64,000 nt of DNA from an uncultured Glaciecola sp. Lineage in GTDB: Bacteria; Pseudomonadota; Gammaproteobacteria; Enterobacterales; Alteromonadaceae. This document shows positions 32,232-43,136 of the stretch, in pieces. The stretch's first letter is position 1. The number at the start of each line of letters is the position of its first letter. The notes below the pieces were generated by a model, which did not search any database, was not told the DNA's origin, and was given only the letters and a program-made list of their open reading frames with translations. The position numbers and the translations under genes were made by a program. Location of the stretch: NCBI RefSeq assembly GCF_937770335.1, contig NZ_CALJHY010000007.1, positions 1-64,000 on the forward strand. The letters run 5' to 3'.

Positions 32232-32924
32232 ATGAGTTTAAAAACAACCACGTTTAGTTCAGCAAGCGAATTAGTGACTGTATTCAGTCAACGTATTGCA
32301 GATATATTAAAGCAAGCAATTAGTGAAAAAGGTAAGGCCAGTTTAGTGGTTAGCGGTGGCAGTACACCGTTGCCTTTATTCAAAGCTCTGTCTATTCGGG
32401 CTGTTGATTGGTCTAAGGTAACTATAACTCTGGCTGACGAACGCTGGGTAGATTCAACTGATGCCGCAAGCAACGAAAAGCTGGTAAGACAAAACCTGTT
32501 ACAAGACAAAGCGGCTGCCGCTAATTTCATTCCATTAAAAACGGCGCATGCAAATGCTGAAGATGCAGTGGAACAACTAACCGCTACTTTTAATAAAGTT
32601 GGCCTGCCATTCGACGTCGTTATTTTAGGTATGGGGGAGGACGGGCATACTGCCTCGTTGTTTCCATGTTCGGCACAAATTGAAGCGGGTATTGATGTAA
32701 ATTTACCTGCGATGCTGATAGCAACACAACCGACCACCGCTCCGCATCAGCGCATGTCATTTACGTTGCGCGCTTTAGTGAGCAGTGCTCACGTGTTTTT
32801 GCACCTAACGGGTCAGAAAAAACGAGACGTATTAAATCATGCATTAGAGAACTCAACTGATGTGGAGAAGCCAATAAAGGCTGTTTGTGATAAGACCACC
32901 GTCGAATTAATGTGGGCCCCATAG
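32232..32924 (+). CDS. pgl: 6-phosphogluconolactonase
   Basis: A 230-residue lactonase of the SOL/DevB type that hydrolyses 6-phosphogluconolactone. Family motifs are LVVSGGSTPLPLFKALS, TLADERWVD and DVVILGMGEDGHTASLFP. An AGGAG site precedes the ATG. It lies between zwf and edd with 9-bp gaps, which fits its place in the pathway. Confidence 0.96.
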   Translation: MSLKTTTFSSASELVTVFSQRIADILKQAISEKGKASLVVSGGSTPLPLFKALSIRAVDWSKVTITLADERWVDSTDAASNEKLVRQNLLQDKAAAANFIPLKTAHANAEDAVEQLTATFNKVGLPFDVVILGMGEDGHTASLFPCSAQIEAGIDVNLPAMLIATQPTTAPHQRMSFTLRALVSSAHVFLHLTGQKKRDVLNHALENSTDVEKPIKAVCDKTTVELMWAP

Positions 32925-32933
32925 GAGAAAAGC

Positions 32934-34754
32934 ATGAACTCAATTATTCAGGAAGTAACTCAGCGCATTATTGAGAGAAGCAAGGACACACGCCAAGCTT
33001 ACTTAAACAAAATTGCCAAAGCGCGCAAACAGGGGCCTTTGAGAGGTGCATTGTCTTGCGGTAATTTAGCGCATGGGTTTGCTGCTTGTGGAAAAGAAGA
33101 AAAATCTGATTTACGCAGCATGGTAAAAGCCAATGTGGCGATTATTTCGTCATACAATGATATGTTGTCGGCGCATCAGCCATACGAAGACTATCCTCAA
33201 AAAATTAAGCAGGCAATTAGGGAGGTAGGCAGTGTTGCGCAATTTGCAGGCGGTGTTCCAGCTATGTGTGACGGTGTCACTCAGGGCAATCCTGGCATGG
33301 AATTAAGTTTGATGAGTCGCGATAATATCGCTATGGGCGCAGCCATTGCTTTGTCACACAATATGTTCGACGCGACTATTATGATGGGCATTTGTGACAA
33401 AATAGTGCCCGGTCTATTGCTTGGTGGTTTGAGCTTCGGTCATCTACCAACGGTATTTGTGCCAGCAGGTCCGATGCCATCCGGTTTACCAAACAAAGAA
33501 AAAGCTCGCATTCGTCAAGCTTATGCAGAAGGTAAAGTGGGTCGTGAGGAACTGCTTGAAGCCGAATCTCAATCATATCACTCTGCTGGTACTTGTACGT
33601 TTTATGGTACGGCAAACAGTAACCAGATGGTAGTTGAAGTTATGGGACTACATTTGCCTGGGGCTTCATTTGTTAATCCGGGCACGCCATTGCGCGAAGC
33701 CCTTACAAAAGCAGCTTCTGTGCAGGCAACTCGTATCACTGATTTAGGCGAGAATTATATGCCAATTGGCCATATCATTGATGCCAAGGCAATGGTCAAT
33801 GGTATTGTTGCATTGTTAGCAACCGGGGGTTCTACCAATCACACTATGCACTTAGTTGCAGTTGCGCGCGCCGCTGGCTTGATTGTGAATTGGGATGATT
33901 TTTCTGACCTATCCAAAGCAACACCTTTGCTTACCCGGATCTATCCTAACGGTTCTGCCGACATAAATCATTTTACTGCCGCTGGCGGCACAGGTCTGTT
34001 GTTTAAAGAACTTTTAGACGCGGGTCTACTGCACAACGATGTAAATACGATTTGTGGCAGAGGGCTAGAGCAATATACGAAAGAGCCTATTTTGCGTGAC
34101 GGCGAATTATTATGGGTTGATGGTCCAAAAGAATCACTTGATAAAGCGGTCTTAACGACCATTGGTGCAGCATTCAAACCCGATGGTGGTTTGTCGGTAC
34201 TAAAAGGTAATATTGGTCGTGCTGTTATGAAAACATCAGCACTGCGTGAACCCAATTGTCATATTAAAGCGCCTGCGGTTGTTTTTGAAGATCAATATGC
34301 TTTCGATAAAGCATTTAACGACGGTGACTTAAACAAAGACTGCGTTGTTGTTGTCCGATTCCAAGGTCCTGCAGCAATCGGGATGCCTGAATTACACCGT
34401 TTAACACCACCATTAGGTGTTTTGCAAGACAATGGTTTTAAGGTAGCACTCGTCACTGATGGACGTATGTCAGGTGCTTCTGGCAAGGTACCTGCAGCTA
34501 TTCATCTAACACCTGAAGCGTATAAAGGTGGCTTAATAGCAAAGGTAAAGAATGGTGATGTGATTGAGCTAAACACGGCAACAGGCGAATGTATCCTGCA
34601 TGTTGACGAAGCAGAATTAACCTCACGTGAGCCAGCCACGGTCGATTTAACAGACAGCCATATAGGTATGGGTAGAGAGATGTTTGCTAGCATGCGTGCG
34701 TCTCTTTCAGGTGCCGAAGAAGGTGCTTGTTCATTATTCTTTAAACAAGAGTAA
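32934..34754 (+). CDS. edd: Phosphogluconate dehydratase
   Basis: A 606-residue IlvD/Edd-family Fe-S dehydratase, converting 6-phosphogluconate to 2-keto-3-deoxy-6-phosphogluconate, the first dedicated Entner-Doudoroff step. Cluster cysteines are in [28 protein letters not shown] and [15 protein letters not shown]. The C-terminal [13 protein letters not shown] block is typical of the family. Length matches E. coli Edd (603). An AGGAG ribosome site precedes it. Confidence 0.98.
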   Translation: MNSIIQEVTQRIIERSKDTRQAYLNKIAKARKQGPLRGALSCGNLAHGFAACGKEEKSDLRSMVKANVAIISSYNDMLSAHQPYEDYPQKIKQAIREVGSVAQFAGGVPAMCDGVTQGNPGMELSLMSRDNIAMGAAIALSHNMFDATIMMGICDKIVPGLLLGGLSFGHLPTVFVPAGPMPSGLPNKEKARIRQAYAEGKVGREELLEAESQSYHSAGTCTFYGTANSNQMVVEVMGLHLPGASFVNPGTPLREALTKAASVQATRITDLGENYMPIGHIIDAKAMVNGIVALLATGGSTNHTMHLVAVARAAGLIVNWDDFSDLSKATPLLTRIYPNGSADINHFTAAGGTGLLFKELLDAGLLHNDVNTICGRGLEQYTKEPILRDGELLWVDGPKESLDKAVLTTIGAAFKPDGGLSVLKGNIGRAVMKTSALREPNCHIKAPAVVFEDQYAFDKAFNDGDLNKDCVVVVRFQGPAAIGMPELHRLTPPLGVLQDNGFKVALVTDGRMSGASGKVPAAIHLTPEAYKGGLIAKVKNGDVIELNTATGECILHVDEAELTSREPATVDLTDSHIGMGREMFASMRASLSGAEEGACSLFFKQE

Positions 34755-34759
34755 TCAGT

Positions 34760-35719
34760 ATGAGTAAGATGTTCGTGGCTGATGTAGGTGGAACAAATAT
34801 ACGTTTAGCATTAGTGGAAAATGGTGCTTTGCAACAAATTAACAAATATTTGTGTAGGCAATTCGACACAATTACCGACGCAATTAAGCAATTTTCGATT
34901 GATATAAATGTTGACGGTTTCGAGAGTGGTTGTATCGCTATTGCGTGTCCAGTAAATAATGATTTTGTAACGATGACGAATCATACCTGGGCATTTTCGA
35001 AACGTGTATTGCAAAATGAATTGAGTTTACAGCGCCTGTTTGTCATTAATGACTTTTCGGCTGTTGCCTTCTCGTTACCTACATTATCGAATCAACAAGT
35101 CATTCAAATTGGCCCTGGTGCGCCCGTTGATAAAGGTAATATTGCTGTTTTTGGGCCGGGTACAGGTTTGGGTGTTGAGCATCTTACTTGGACTGACAGC
35201 GGTTGGCAGACTCTTGATGGTGAGGGAGGTCACGTTGACTTTGCACCAAACGATGAACAAGACCTTATCGTTTGGCGCTATATCAAAGCAAAATTAGGCC
35301 GAGTAGCGGCTGAAGAACTTCTCTCCGGAAGGGGCCTTGTTAATATTTATGCCGCACTTGCGGGCCATAGTGGTCTTGAAGTTAAGTATAATGATCCTGC
35401 CGATATTTCGCAGCATGCGCTCGCTAATACCGATAAGCAATGCGTAGAAGCGGTTCAACAGTTTTGCCGCGTTATGGGAAGTTTTGCTGGTAATTTAGCA
35501 TTGAACCTTTGCACCACAGGGGGTGTTTTTATCGGTGGTGGTATAGCCCCTCGTTTAGTCAAGTTTTTTGCTGATAGTGAATTTCGTCAAAAATTTGAAG
35601 ATAAAGGCAATTTGGCTGGCTATGTCAAAAATATTCCTACCTACTTAATTAATGAACCTGACCATGGATTATTGGGCGCATTAGCTTATTTACTACAACA
35701 AACCAAAGAGAAGTATTGA
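34760..35719 (+). CDS. glk: Glucokinase
   Basis: A 319-residue glucokinase of the E. coli type, phosphorylating free glucose with ATP. The phosphate loop is [12 protein letters not shown] at the N-terminus, [10 protein letters not shown] contains the catalytic Asp, [12 protein letters not shown] follows, and EGGHVDFAP binds sugar. It starts 5 bp after edd and abuts eda. Its presence in the operon makes glucose entry and Entner-Doudoroff breakdown one transcriptional unit. Confidence 0.97.
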   Translation: MSKMFVADVGGTNIRLALVENGALQQINKYLCRQFDTITDAIKQFSIDINVDGFESGCIAIACPVNNDFVTMTNHTWAFSKRVLQNELSLQRLFVINDFSAVAFSLPTLSNQQVIQIGPGAPVDKGNIAVFGPGTGLGVEHLTWTDSGWQTLDGEGGHVDFAPNDEQDLIVWRYIKAKLGRVAAEELLSGRGLVNIYAALAGHSGLEVKYNDPADISQHALANTDKQCVEAVQQFCRVMGSFAGNLALNLCTTGGVFIGGGIAPRLVKFFADSEFRQKFEDKGNLAGYVKNIPTYLINEPDHGLLGALAYLLQQTKEKY

Positions 35720-35721
35720 TA

Positions 35722-36354
35722 ATGAATAACTGGACCTTTTCCTCAGAAGAAATTTTTAACCAAGGACCGGTTGTACCTGTTCTAGTGATTGAAAATGTGG
35801 AAGATGCTGTGCCTATAGCAAAAGCGCTTATAGCGGGCGGTATCAATGTATTAGAAGTAACGCTGCGCACAGAAGCTGCAATGGATGTTATTCGTGCGAT
35901 TGCTAAAGCGCTGCCTGATGTATATATCGGCGCAGGTACAGTGACTAATCGTGAACAATTAAAAGCGGTGACTGAAGCGGGTGCTAAATTCGCCATTAGC
36001 CCTGGCTTGACTGCAGATCTACTGCAGGCCGGGAAAGAAGGCACAATCCCCCTTATTCCTGGCGTCTCAAATATTTCAGATTTAATGAAAGCGAAAGATG
36101 CAGGTTATAACCATTTGAAATTTTTTCCTGCAGAAGCTGCGGGTGGTGTAAACGCGCTAAAATCAATTGGTGGACCATTTCCCGACATCAAATTTTGTCC
36201 TACTGGTGGCATTAGCCCAAGCAATTATAAGGCCTATTTGGCGTTGCCGAATGTTAAATGCTGCGGTGGTTCATGGTTAGCGCCAGCCGATGTGATTGAG
36301 AATAAGCAATGGTCGAAAATCACTGAACTTGCTAAACAAGCGGTCAAAATTTAA
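35722..36354 (+). CDS. eda: KDPG / 2-keto-4-hydroxyglutarate aldolase
   Basis: A class I aldolase of about 210 residues that splits KDPG into pyruvate and glyceraldehyde 3-phosphate. The catalytic Glu is in [10 protein letters not shown] and the Schiff-base Lys in [19 protein letters not shown] and CPTGGIS form the phosphate site. The ATG at 35722, two bases after the glk stop, is preferred over an overlapping TTG; GAGAAG precedes it. It ends the operon, followed by a hairpin. Confidence 0.97.
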   Translation: MNNWTFSSEEIFNQGPVVPVLVIENVEDAVPIAKALIAGGINVLEVTLRTEAAMDVIRAIAKALPDVYIGAGTVTNREQLKAVTEAGAKFAISPGLTADLLQAGKEGTIPLIPGVSNISDLMKAKDAGYNHLKFFPAEAAGGVNALKSIGGPFPDIKFCPTGGISPSNYKAYLALPNVKCCGGSWLAPADVIENKQWSKITELAKQAVKI

Positions 36355-36363
36355 TTAACGCAT

Positions 36364-36398
36364 TAGATGGAGTGCGGTTTTTTTTAGCACTCCATCTA
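36364..36398 (+). terminator. Hairpin after eda with a T-rich loop
   Basis: A perfect 12-bp stem (36364-36375 with 36387-36398) has an 11-base loop of GG, eight T and A. No T-run follows the stem, so it is not a classical rho-independent terminator although its place is right for one. Confidence 0.6.
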
Positions 36399-36471
36399 TA
36401 ACAGCTGAGTTGGTTAGTATGTTGTTTGTTGCACTTTTTTATATATCCGCTCTGTGTTCGTATACTCCTTA

Positions 36472-37344
36472 TTAGCCAATGATCTGTACTAACTCATGTC
36501 GCTCTTGCGCAGCCAATACGGTTCCTTGAGTTATTGACGCTTCAATACAAAGCATATCGAGATAGCCATTCTCTTGCATATCAGCCATCGATTTGCTTTT
36601 TTCTTGCCACGGATTCCATATAACAACGGAATCATGTCCATGTTGCTCTATGCTAATTTTATCGTGTTGCGAGTTCACCTGAATAAATTCAAACAGATTG
36701 TCTTCGTCCTGTAGATGGATCCTATCCGTCTCACTGCTAATTAAATAGGGTAATGGCTGCTCGAATATACCGCTCTCTCTGGTCTTATCAATATATCTTC
36801 CTTCAACACCCAATATTTTGGTGTGATGAATATCAGTTACATTAAAATAAGTATGCAGTGCTGCGGTAATTTTTACCGGTTGCTCACTCTTATTTTTAGT
36901 AATTAGCTTGATGCTACATTTTTCTGAGAAGGTGACTTCAACATACGTTAACAGGTTGTCAGAAAAGCCGAACAAACCAAGTTGAGTAGGGCTTAAGGTG
37001 ATGACCGTCGACTCGGGGGTCTCTTCAATTCCGATAACTCGCCAATCTTGGGTGCGCACAAAACCATGAGCGGGTAATTCGCTAACTTGGTTTGTTGCGA
37101 AGTCAGGATAAATACCTCCAAACCATGGCCAGCATATAGGTACGCCACCACGTATCGGTTTACTTTTATCGAATATCGCAGTGTCGCTTAACCACAATCG
37201 CTCTTTGCCATCAGAGTTTGGTATAAAACTGAGTAGATGAGCCCCGAAAAGAGCTATTTCCGCTTTGCAATGTCTATTAACAACTTTCAATGTAGGCAAC
37301 TGCTCTCGGTTTCCGGTCGATACTGTGGAATATTGTGTATTCAT
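36472..37344 (-). CDS. yeaD: D-hexose-6-phosphate mutarotase (YeaD-type)
   Basis: A 290-residue aldose-1-epimerase-like protein that interconverts the alpha and beta anomers of hexose 6-phosphates. The fold signature is readable: EIALFGAHLLSFIPN, RGGVPICWPWFGG, PAHGFVRTQDW with the catalytic His, and ALHTYFNVTDI. A late Glu in LCIEASITQG is the usual general base. In E. coli yeaD is next to gapA, as here. It reads leftward downstream of gapA beyond a terminator. Confidence 0.92.
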   Translation of the reverse strand: MNTQYSTVSTGNREQLPTLKVVNRHCKAEIALFGAHLLSFIPNSDGKERLWLSDTAIFDKSKPIRGGVPICWPWFGGIYPDFATNQVSELPAHGFVRTQDWRVIGIEETPESTVITLSPTQLGLFGFSDNLLTYVEVTFSEKCSIKLITKNKSEQPVKITAALHTYFNVTDIHHTKILGVEGRYIDKTRESGIFEQPLPYLISSETDRIHLQDEDNLFEFIQVNSQHDKISIEQHGHDSVVIWNPWQEKSKSMADMQENGYLDMLCIEASITQGTVLAAQERHELVQIIG

Positions 37345-37381
37345 ATGGGTATATATGCAGTTTCTCGAATTGCTAAAAGTA

Positions 37382-37406
37382 AAAAGACGGCTTATAGCCG
37401 TCTTTT
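37382..37406 (-). terminator. Terminator after gapA
   Basis: A perfect 10-bp stem (AAAAGACGGC / GCCGTCTTTT) with a 5-base loop and a T-run on the minus strand, between gapA and yeaD. Confidence 0.85.
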
Positions 37407-37477
37407 ATGTGTTTCGCTTGAAGCAACTTACTGACTAAGTCGCTTTACAACATTACGCTACTAAAGCGTAAACTACC

Positions 37478-38578
<1,101 letters not shown>

Positions 38579-38738
38579 TTACGGGTTTTTTAGCGTAATG
38601 TAAGTTTGTAGATGTATTCAATACCCAATTCAGCTGATTTGTTGAATAATGGTCACTTAACATTATGTTATAAAAGCCCTAGCAACTATCTTTGGTGCAT
38701 CAAAAAAGTTGAGACCAAACAAGATTAGGATAAATTAT

Positions 38739-40934
38739 ATGAGCGAAATAATTGAACATTTAGTGACGTCACGAGGGATCGAATCGGCATTCGTTGATGC
38801 CTGGGGAGTTCCTGCAACGGTAAAGGATGAAACCAAAGTAAAGCTTCTTCAAGCCATGGGATATAAAGTCGACGATGAAGCGGGACTTGAGCAACAAGTT
38901 GAAGATGAGTTTGTTAAGCAGTGGATGAGCGCAGTGAATCCAGTGCAAGTCATAAAATACGATGAATCCTTTGTGTTTCCTATGCGTTTGTCTATCGAAA
39001 TGGCTGCACAAAAACTCAATTTGCTAGTGCAACTTGAGGATGGCACTACAGAAATTCGTGAAATAGAAGCGGTTGATCATCAGTTAATTAACGTGGTTGA
39101 AATCGAAGATGAAGAGTTTCATGAATATGCAATTTCATTAGATATTGATTTGCCAATGGGATATCACAAGCTGAGTGTGCAATTAGGAGACTTAGAACTT
39201 GCATCTTCATCCATCATAAAAGTGCCCCAGCGATGCTTTATTACTGATGATATTAAGAAAGGAAAAAAGATATGGGGTCTTAGTGTGCAACTTTATTGTG
39301 TGCGCAGTCGTCGGAATTGGGGCATTGGTGACTTTAGCGATTTGATCATGCTGGTAAAACAGGCTGCTTCTCAAGGGGCTGATTTTGTTGGACTAAATCC
39401 AATCCATGAATTATATCCAGCGAATCCCGATGTCTGTAGTCCTTATGGACCTAGTTCTCGTCGCTGGCTCAATTATTTGTATATCGATGTGGAACAAGTC
39501 CCTGAGTTTGGAAGTGAAGCCGTTCAAGCTTGGTTCAATAGCAACGATATGGGCGAACAATTAGCGACCTTACGGGCTGACGATTATGTGGATTATAGCG
39601 GCGTCGCTGCGGTTAAGTTAGCCGCTTTGAATGAGATTTTTACGCATTATAATAAAAAATATCTTACAAAAAATACAAAACAGAATAAAGCGTTCAAAGC
39701 ATTTATTGCCCAAGGTGGTGAAAGCTTACAAACGCTTGCTGTTTTTGAAGCATTACAAGAAAACTTAAAAGCCGAAGGAAAAGCGTGTTGGGGATGGCCT
39801 GTTTTCCCTGATGAATTTAAAGCATACGACATGCCTAGTGTTGCAAAATTTGCAAAGAAAAATAAGAAACGTGTTCATTTCTATCTTTTTTTACAGTGGC
39901 ATGCAGCGCTGCAATTTGAGGCAGCAAGCAAAGCGGCTAGCGAAGCAGGAATGTTGATAGGTTTATATCGTGATCTTGCTGTCGGGGTCAGCGAGGGGGG
40001 GGCTGAAATATGGGGCAATAAAGACCTATATTGTGTCGATGCTAGCATTGGTGCCCCGCCAGATGTATTGGGACCGCTTGGGCAAACGTGGGGATTACCA
40101 CCCATGGACCCAATTAAGTTATACGAACAAGCTTATCAACCGATTATCGATTTGTTTTCATCTAATATGCATGCGTCCGGGGCATTACGGATCGACCATG
40201 TTATGGCGCTATTGCGCTTATGGTGGGTATACAAAGGTGATCATGCGAGTCAAGGTGGTTATGTTTGTTACCCAGTTGAAGATTTATTAGGCATATTAGC
40301 GCTAGAAAGTCAGCGCAATCAAAGTTTAGTGATTGGCGAAGACTTAGGTACAGTGCCTGAAGAAATACGTTCGACGTTAGCTGAAAATGGTATGTACTCA
40401 TATCGCGTTTTCCTCTTTGAACAAGCTGAAGATGGCGGATTTTACGCTCCTGAACACTACCCAGAACAGTCTATGGCAACGTTAACGACGCATGACATGC
40501 CTACTTTGATTGGCTATTGGCATTGTAATGACCTTGCTTTAGGTAAGAAAGTAGGGCTCTACCCAGATGCTGATGTTTTAGCGACACTTTATGATGCTAG
40601 GCATGACAACAAACAGCACATATTAAATACGCTGCATGGGCATCATTCAATTTCTAATAGCATTAGTCACAATGTAAACGATGTAGGTATGACAACCGAG
40701 CTTAATTATGGAATGCAAACCCATATGGCATCAAGTTCTAGTGCTTTGTTAAGTTTGCAGTTGGAAGATTGGTTGCAAATGGAACAGCCAGTAAATATTC
40801 CAGGAACGTTTAATGAATATCCAAATTGGAAACGAAAATTGTCGCGTAATTTAGAGGACATTTTTGAAGATGATGCTATTGTATCGTTAACTAAAACCTT
40901 GACTAATCGACGGTCAGTTACCAGTAAAACATAA
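38739..40934 (+). CDS. malQ: 4-alpha-glucanotransferase
   Basis: A 731-residue GH77 amylomaltase that moves glucan chains between maltodextrins and releases glucose. After a family-specific N-terminal region of about 160 residues come LSVQLYCVRSRRNWGIGDFSDL, the nucleophile region ALRIDHVMALLRLWWV, IGEDLGTVPEEI with the acid/base Glu, and TTHDMPTLIGYW with the third carboxylate. The ATG at 38739 has an AGGA site; the frame is open 10 codons earlier. It heads malQ-glgB-glgX, a glycogen and maltodextrin set. Confidence 0.95.
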   Translation: MSEIIEHLVTSRGIESAFVDAWGVPATVKDETKVKLLQAMGYKVDDEAGLEQQVEDEFVKQWMSAVNPVQVIKYDESFVFPMRLSIEMAAQKLNLLVQLEDGTTEIREIEAVDHQLINVVEIEDEEFHEYAISLDIDLPMGYHKLSVQLGDLELASSSIIKVPQRCFITDDIKKGKKIWGLSVQLYCVRSRRNWGIGDFSDLIMLVKQAASQGADFVGLNPIHELYPANPDVCSPYGPSSRRWLNYLYIDVEQVPEFGSEAVQAWFNSNDMGEQLATLRADDYVDYSGVAAVKLAALNEIFTHYNKKYLTKNTKQNKAFKAFIAQGGESLQTLAVFEALQENLKAEGKACWGWPVFPDEFKAYDMPSVAKFAKKNKKRVHFYLFLQWHAALQFEAASKAASEAGMLIGLYRDLAVGVSEGGAEIWGNKDLYCVDASIGAPPDVLGPLGQTWGLPPMDPIKLYEQAYQPIIDLFSSNMHASGALRIDHVMALLRLWWVYKGDHASQGGYVCYPVEDLLGILALESQRNQSLVIGEDLGTVPEEIRSTLAENGMYSYRVFLFEQAEDGGFYAPEHYPEQSMATLTTHDMPTLIGYWHCNDLALGKKVGLYPDADVLATLYDARHDNKQHILNTLHGHHSISNSISHNVNDVGMTTELNYGMQTHMASSSSALLSLQLEDWLQMEQPVNIPGTFNEYPNWKRKLSRNLEDIFEDDAIVSLTKTLTNRRSVTSKT

Positions 40935-40951
40935 TAAAAAATGGAGCGAGT

Positions 40952-43130
40952 ATGGCGAATTATTCAGAATTAACGCATGGAAATTGTGCGCTACCCTTTG
41001 ATTTATTAGGGCCTAAGCAAGTAAAAACAAAGACCATCGTTACTCTCTGGATACCAGAGGCCAAAAAAGCGACGCTTTACTGTGCAAAGCATAATAAAAA
41101 AATAGCGCAATTAAAGTTGACCCCTGAAGGTGTATTTGTTGGTGAATTCAAAACGCCGAGTGAAGACGACTTCATCTATGAAGTTGTTGCTGAATATGCT
41201 TCGGGAGAACACCGCTTTATTGATCCTTATCAGTTTCAAGCTGAGGCTTACCATGCCGTTCATTTTGTTGATCATCAGCCAGAAAACTTATACAAGCAAA
41301 TTGGCGCACAATTGGCAGAATCAAAAGGCGTGTCAGGTGTTCGTTTTGCTGTTTTTTGCGCCAAATGCCTCCGCTGTATCGGTTACTGGTGATTTTAATA
41401 TTTGGAATCGCTTGTCGCACCCAATGCAAAAAACTGATTTGGGATATTGGGTATTGTTTATTCCCGGCCTGAAAGCAGGTCAGCACTATAAATATTCTCT
41501 TAAAGACAGTTCTGGACATCAACTGCCAGACAAAGCAGATCCTTTGGGGTTTCATCATCATCAGCATCCGTCGCACTGTTCAGTCATTTATGATCAAACT
41601 GCTTACGAATGGAAAGATAACGATTGGTTGACTCGAAAAAATATCAATCATTATAAAAAGCCAATGAGTATTTACGAAGTACATCTGGGTTCATGGCGCA
41701 AGCCTGGAAATATCGAACAACGTTATTTAACCTATGAAGAACTCGCCAAAGAGTTAGTCGATTATGTGAAAGATATGGGCTTTACGCACATAGAAGTATT
41801 ACCCGTATCAGAATTTCCATTTGACGGTTCTTGGGGCTATCAACCTATTGGTTTATTTGCACCAACAAGCCGTTTTGGCGATCCCGATAGTTTTAAGTTT
41901 TTTGTTGATACGTGTCATCAGCAAAATATTGGCGTTATTGTCGATTGGGTGCCTGCACATTTTCCTGAAGATGGTCATGGCTTGGCGCGATTTGATGGTT
42001 CTAATTTATATGAATATGAGGATCCTCGCAAAGGATGGCATCCAGATTGGAATTCATGTATCTACGATTTCGGTAAACAAACAGTACGCCAATTTTTAGT
42101 GGCAAATGCGTTATTCTGGTTTGATAAATATCATGTGGATGGCATTCGAGTAGATGCAGTTGCATCGATGCTATATCTAGATTACTCGCGCAATGACGGT
42201 GAGTGGATCCCAAATGTCGATGGTGGGAATCATAATTATGAAGCCATCAGTTTGTTGCAATGGATGAATACAGAAGTGTATGCAAAATATCCAGGGGCGA
42301 TGACTATTGCCGAAGAGTCAACTTCATTTTCCGGCGTGTCTAGGCCTGTAGACGCGGGTGGGCTTGGTTTTGGTTTTAAGTGGAATATGGGGTGGATGCA
42401 CGATTCATTGCATTACATTGCTAAGGATCCTGCTTATAGGCGGTTCCATCATTCAGAACTGACCTTTAGTATGGTTTATGGCTTTGATGAAAACTTTGTA
42501 CTCCCTATTTCTCATGACGAAGTGGTGCATGGCAAAGGCTCAATGTTGCAAAAAATGCCAGGCGATGAATGGCAGCAAGCTGCTAATTTGCGTGCATACT
42601 ATGGTTTTATGTTCGCTCACCCCGGTAAAAAGTTACAGTTTATGGGTAATGAGTTTGCACAGGACCGTGAATGGAACCATGATATTTCGCTCGACTGGCA
42701 TTTGTTAGAGCAACCAATCCATTTAGGTATCAATAAGCTATACAAAACCTTAAACCAAACGTATCAATCAACACCTGCACTGTATGAATGCGATCACGAC
42801 CCCGCAGGTTTTCGATGGATAGATCATACTAATGCAGAACAATCGGTAGTCTCCTTGCTTCGTCGCAACGCAAGTAACACCGAACAAATTGTGGCAATTG
42901 CAAACTTTACGCCTATTCCAAGAGACAAATTTCGTGTTGGTGTAGAGCAAAAAGGGAATTATTCGCTTATTTTGAATACTGACAATGTTGAATTTGGCGG
43001 TAGTGGCTATCTTTCATCAACGAATGCTGTATGCAAGAGTGAAAACAAGCCATGGAATGATTGTCCTTATTCTGTGTTAGTAACGTTGCCGCCACTGAGC
43101 GTACTTATGTTGAAATGGAATAAATCCTAA
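40952..43130 (+). pseudogene. glgB: 1,4-alpha-glucan branching enzyme, one frameshift
   Basis: GlgB makes the alpha-1,6 branches of glycogen. The gene is full length (about 725 residues) but split after residue about 135: the T6 run at 41352-41357 is one base too long, ending the first frame 33 bp later. Dropping one T restores VRFAVFAPNASAVSVTGDFN, the start of the CBM48 domain. The GH13 part is intact: GYQPIGLFAPTSRFG, the nucleophile in GIRVDAVASML, the acid/base in TIAEESTSFSGV, and LPISHDEVVHGK. GGAGCGAG precedes the ATG. Either a sequencing error or a true mutation; see the findings. Confidence 0.85.
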
Positions 43131-43136
43131 TTATGT

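Noticed and set aside
32288-32737. 149-codon minus-strand frame inside pgl
   Set aside because: Antisense to a well-supported operon gene; its Ala/Ser-rich composition is typical of a shadow frame.
35649-36044. 131-codon minus-strand frame over glk/eda
   Set aside because: Fully antisense to the secure eda gene.
41130-41392. Programmed frameshifting as the explanation for the split glgB
   Set aside because: The T6 run could allow slippage, but eight more shifts of the same direction follow in glgX and gnd at unlike sequences, including non-runs. One cause for all is more likely to be sequence error or mutation than recoding.
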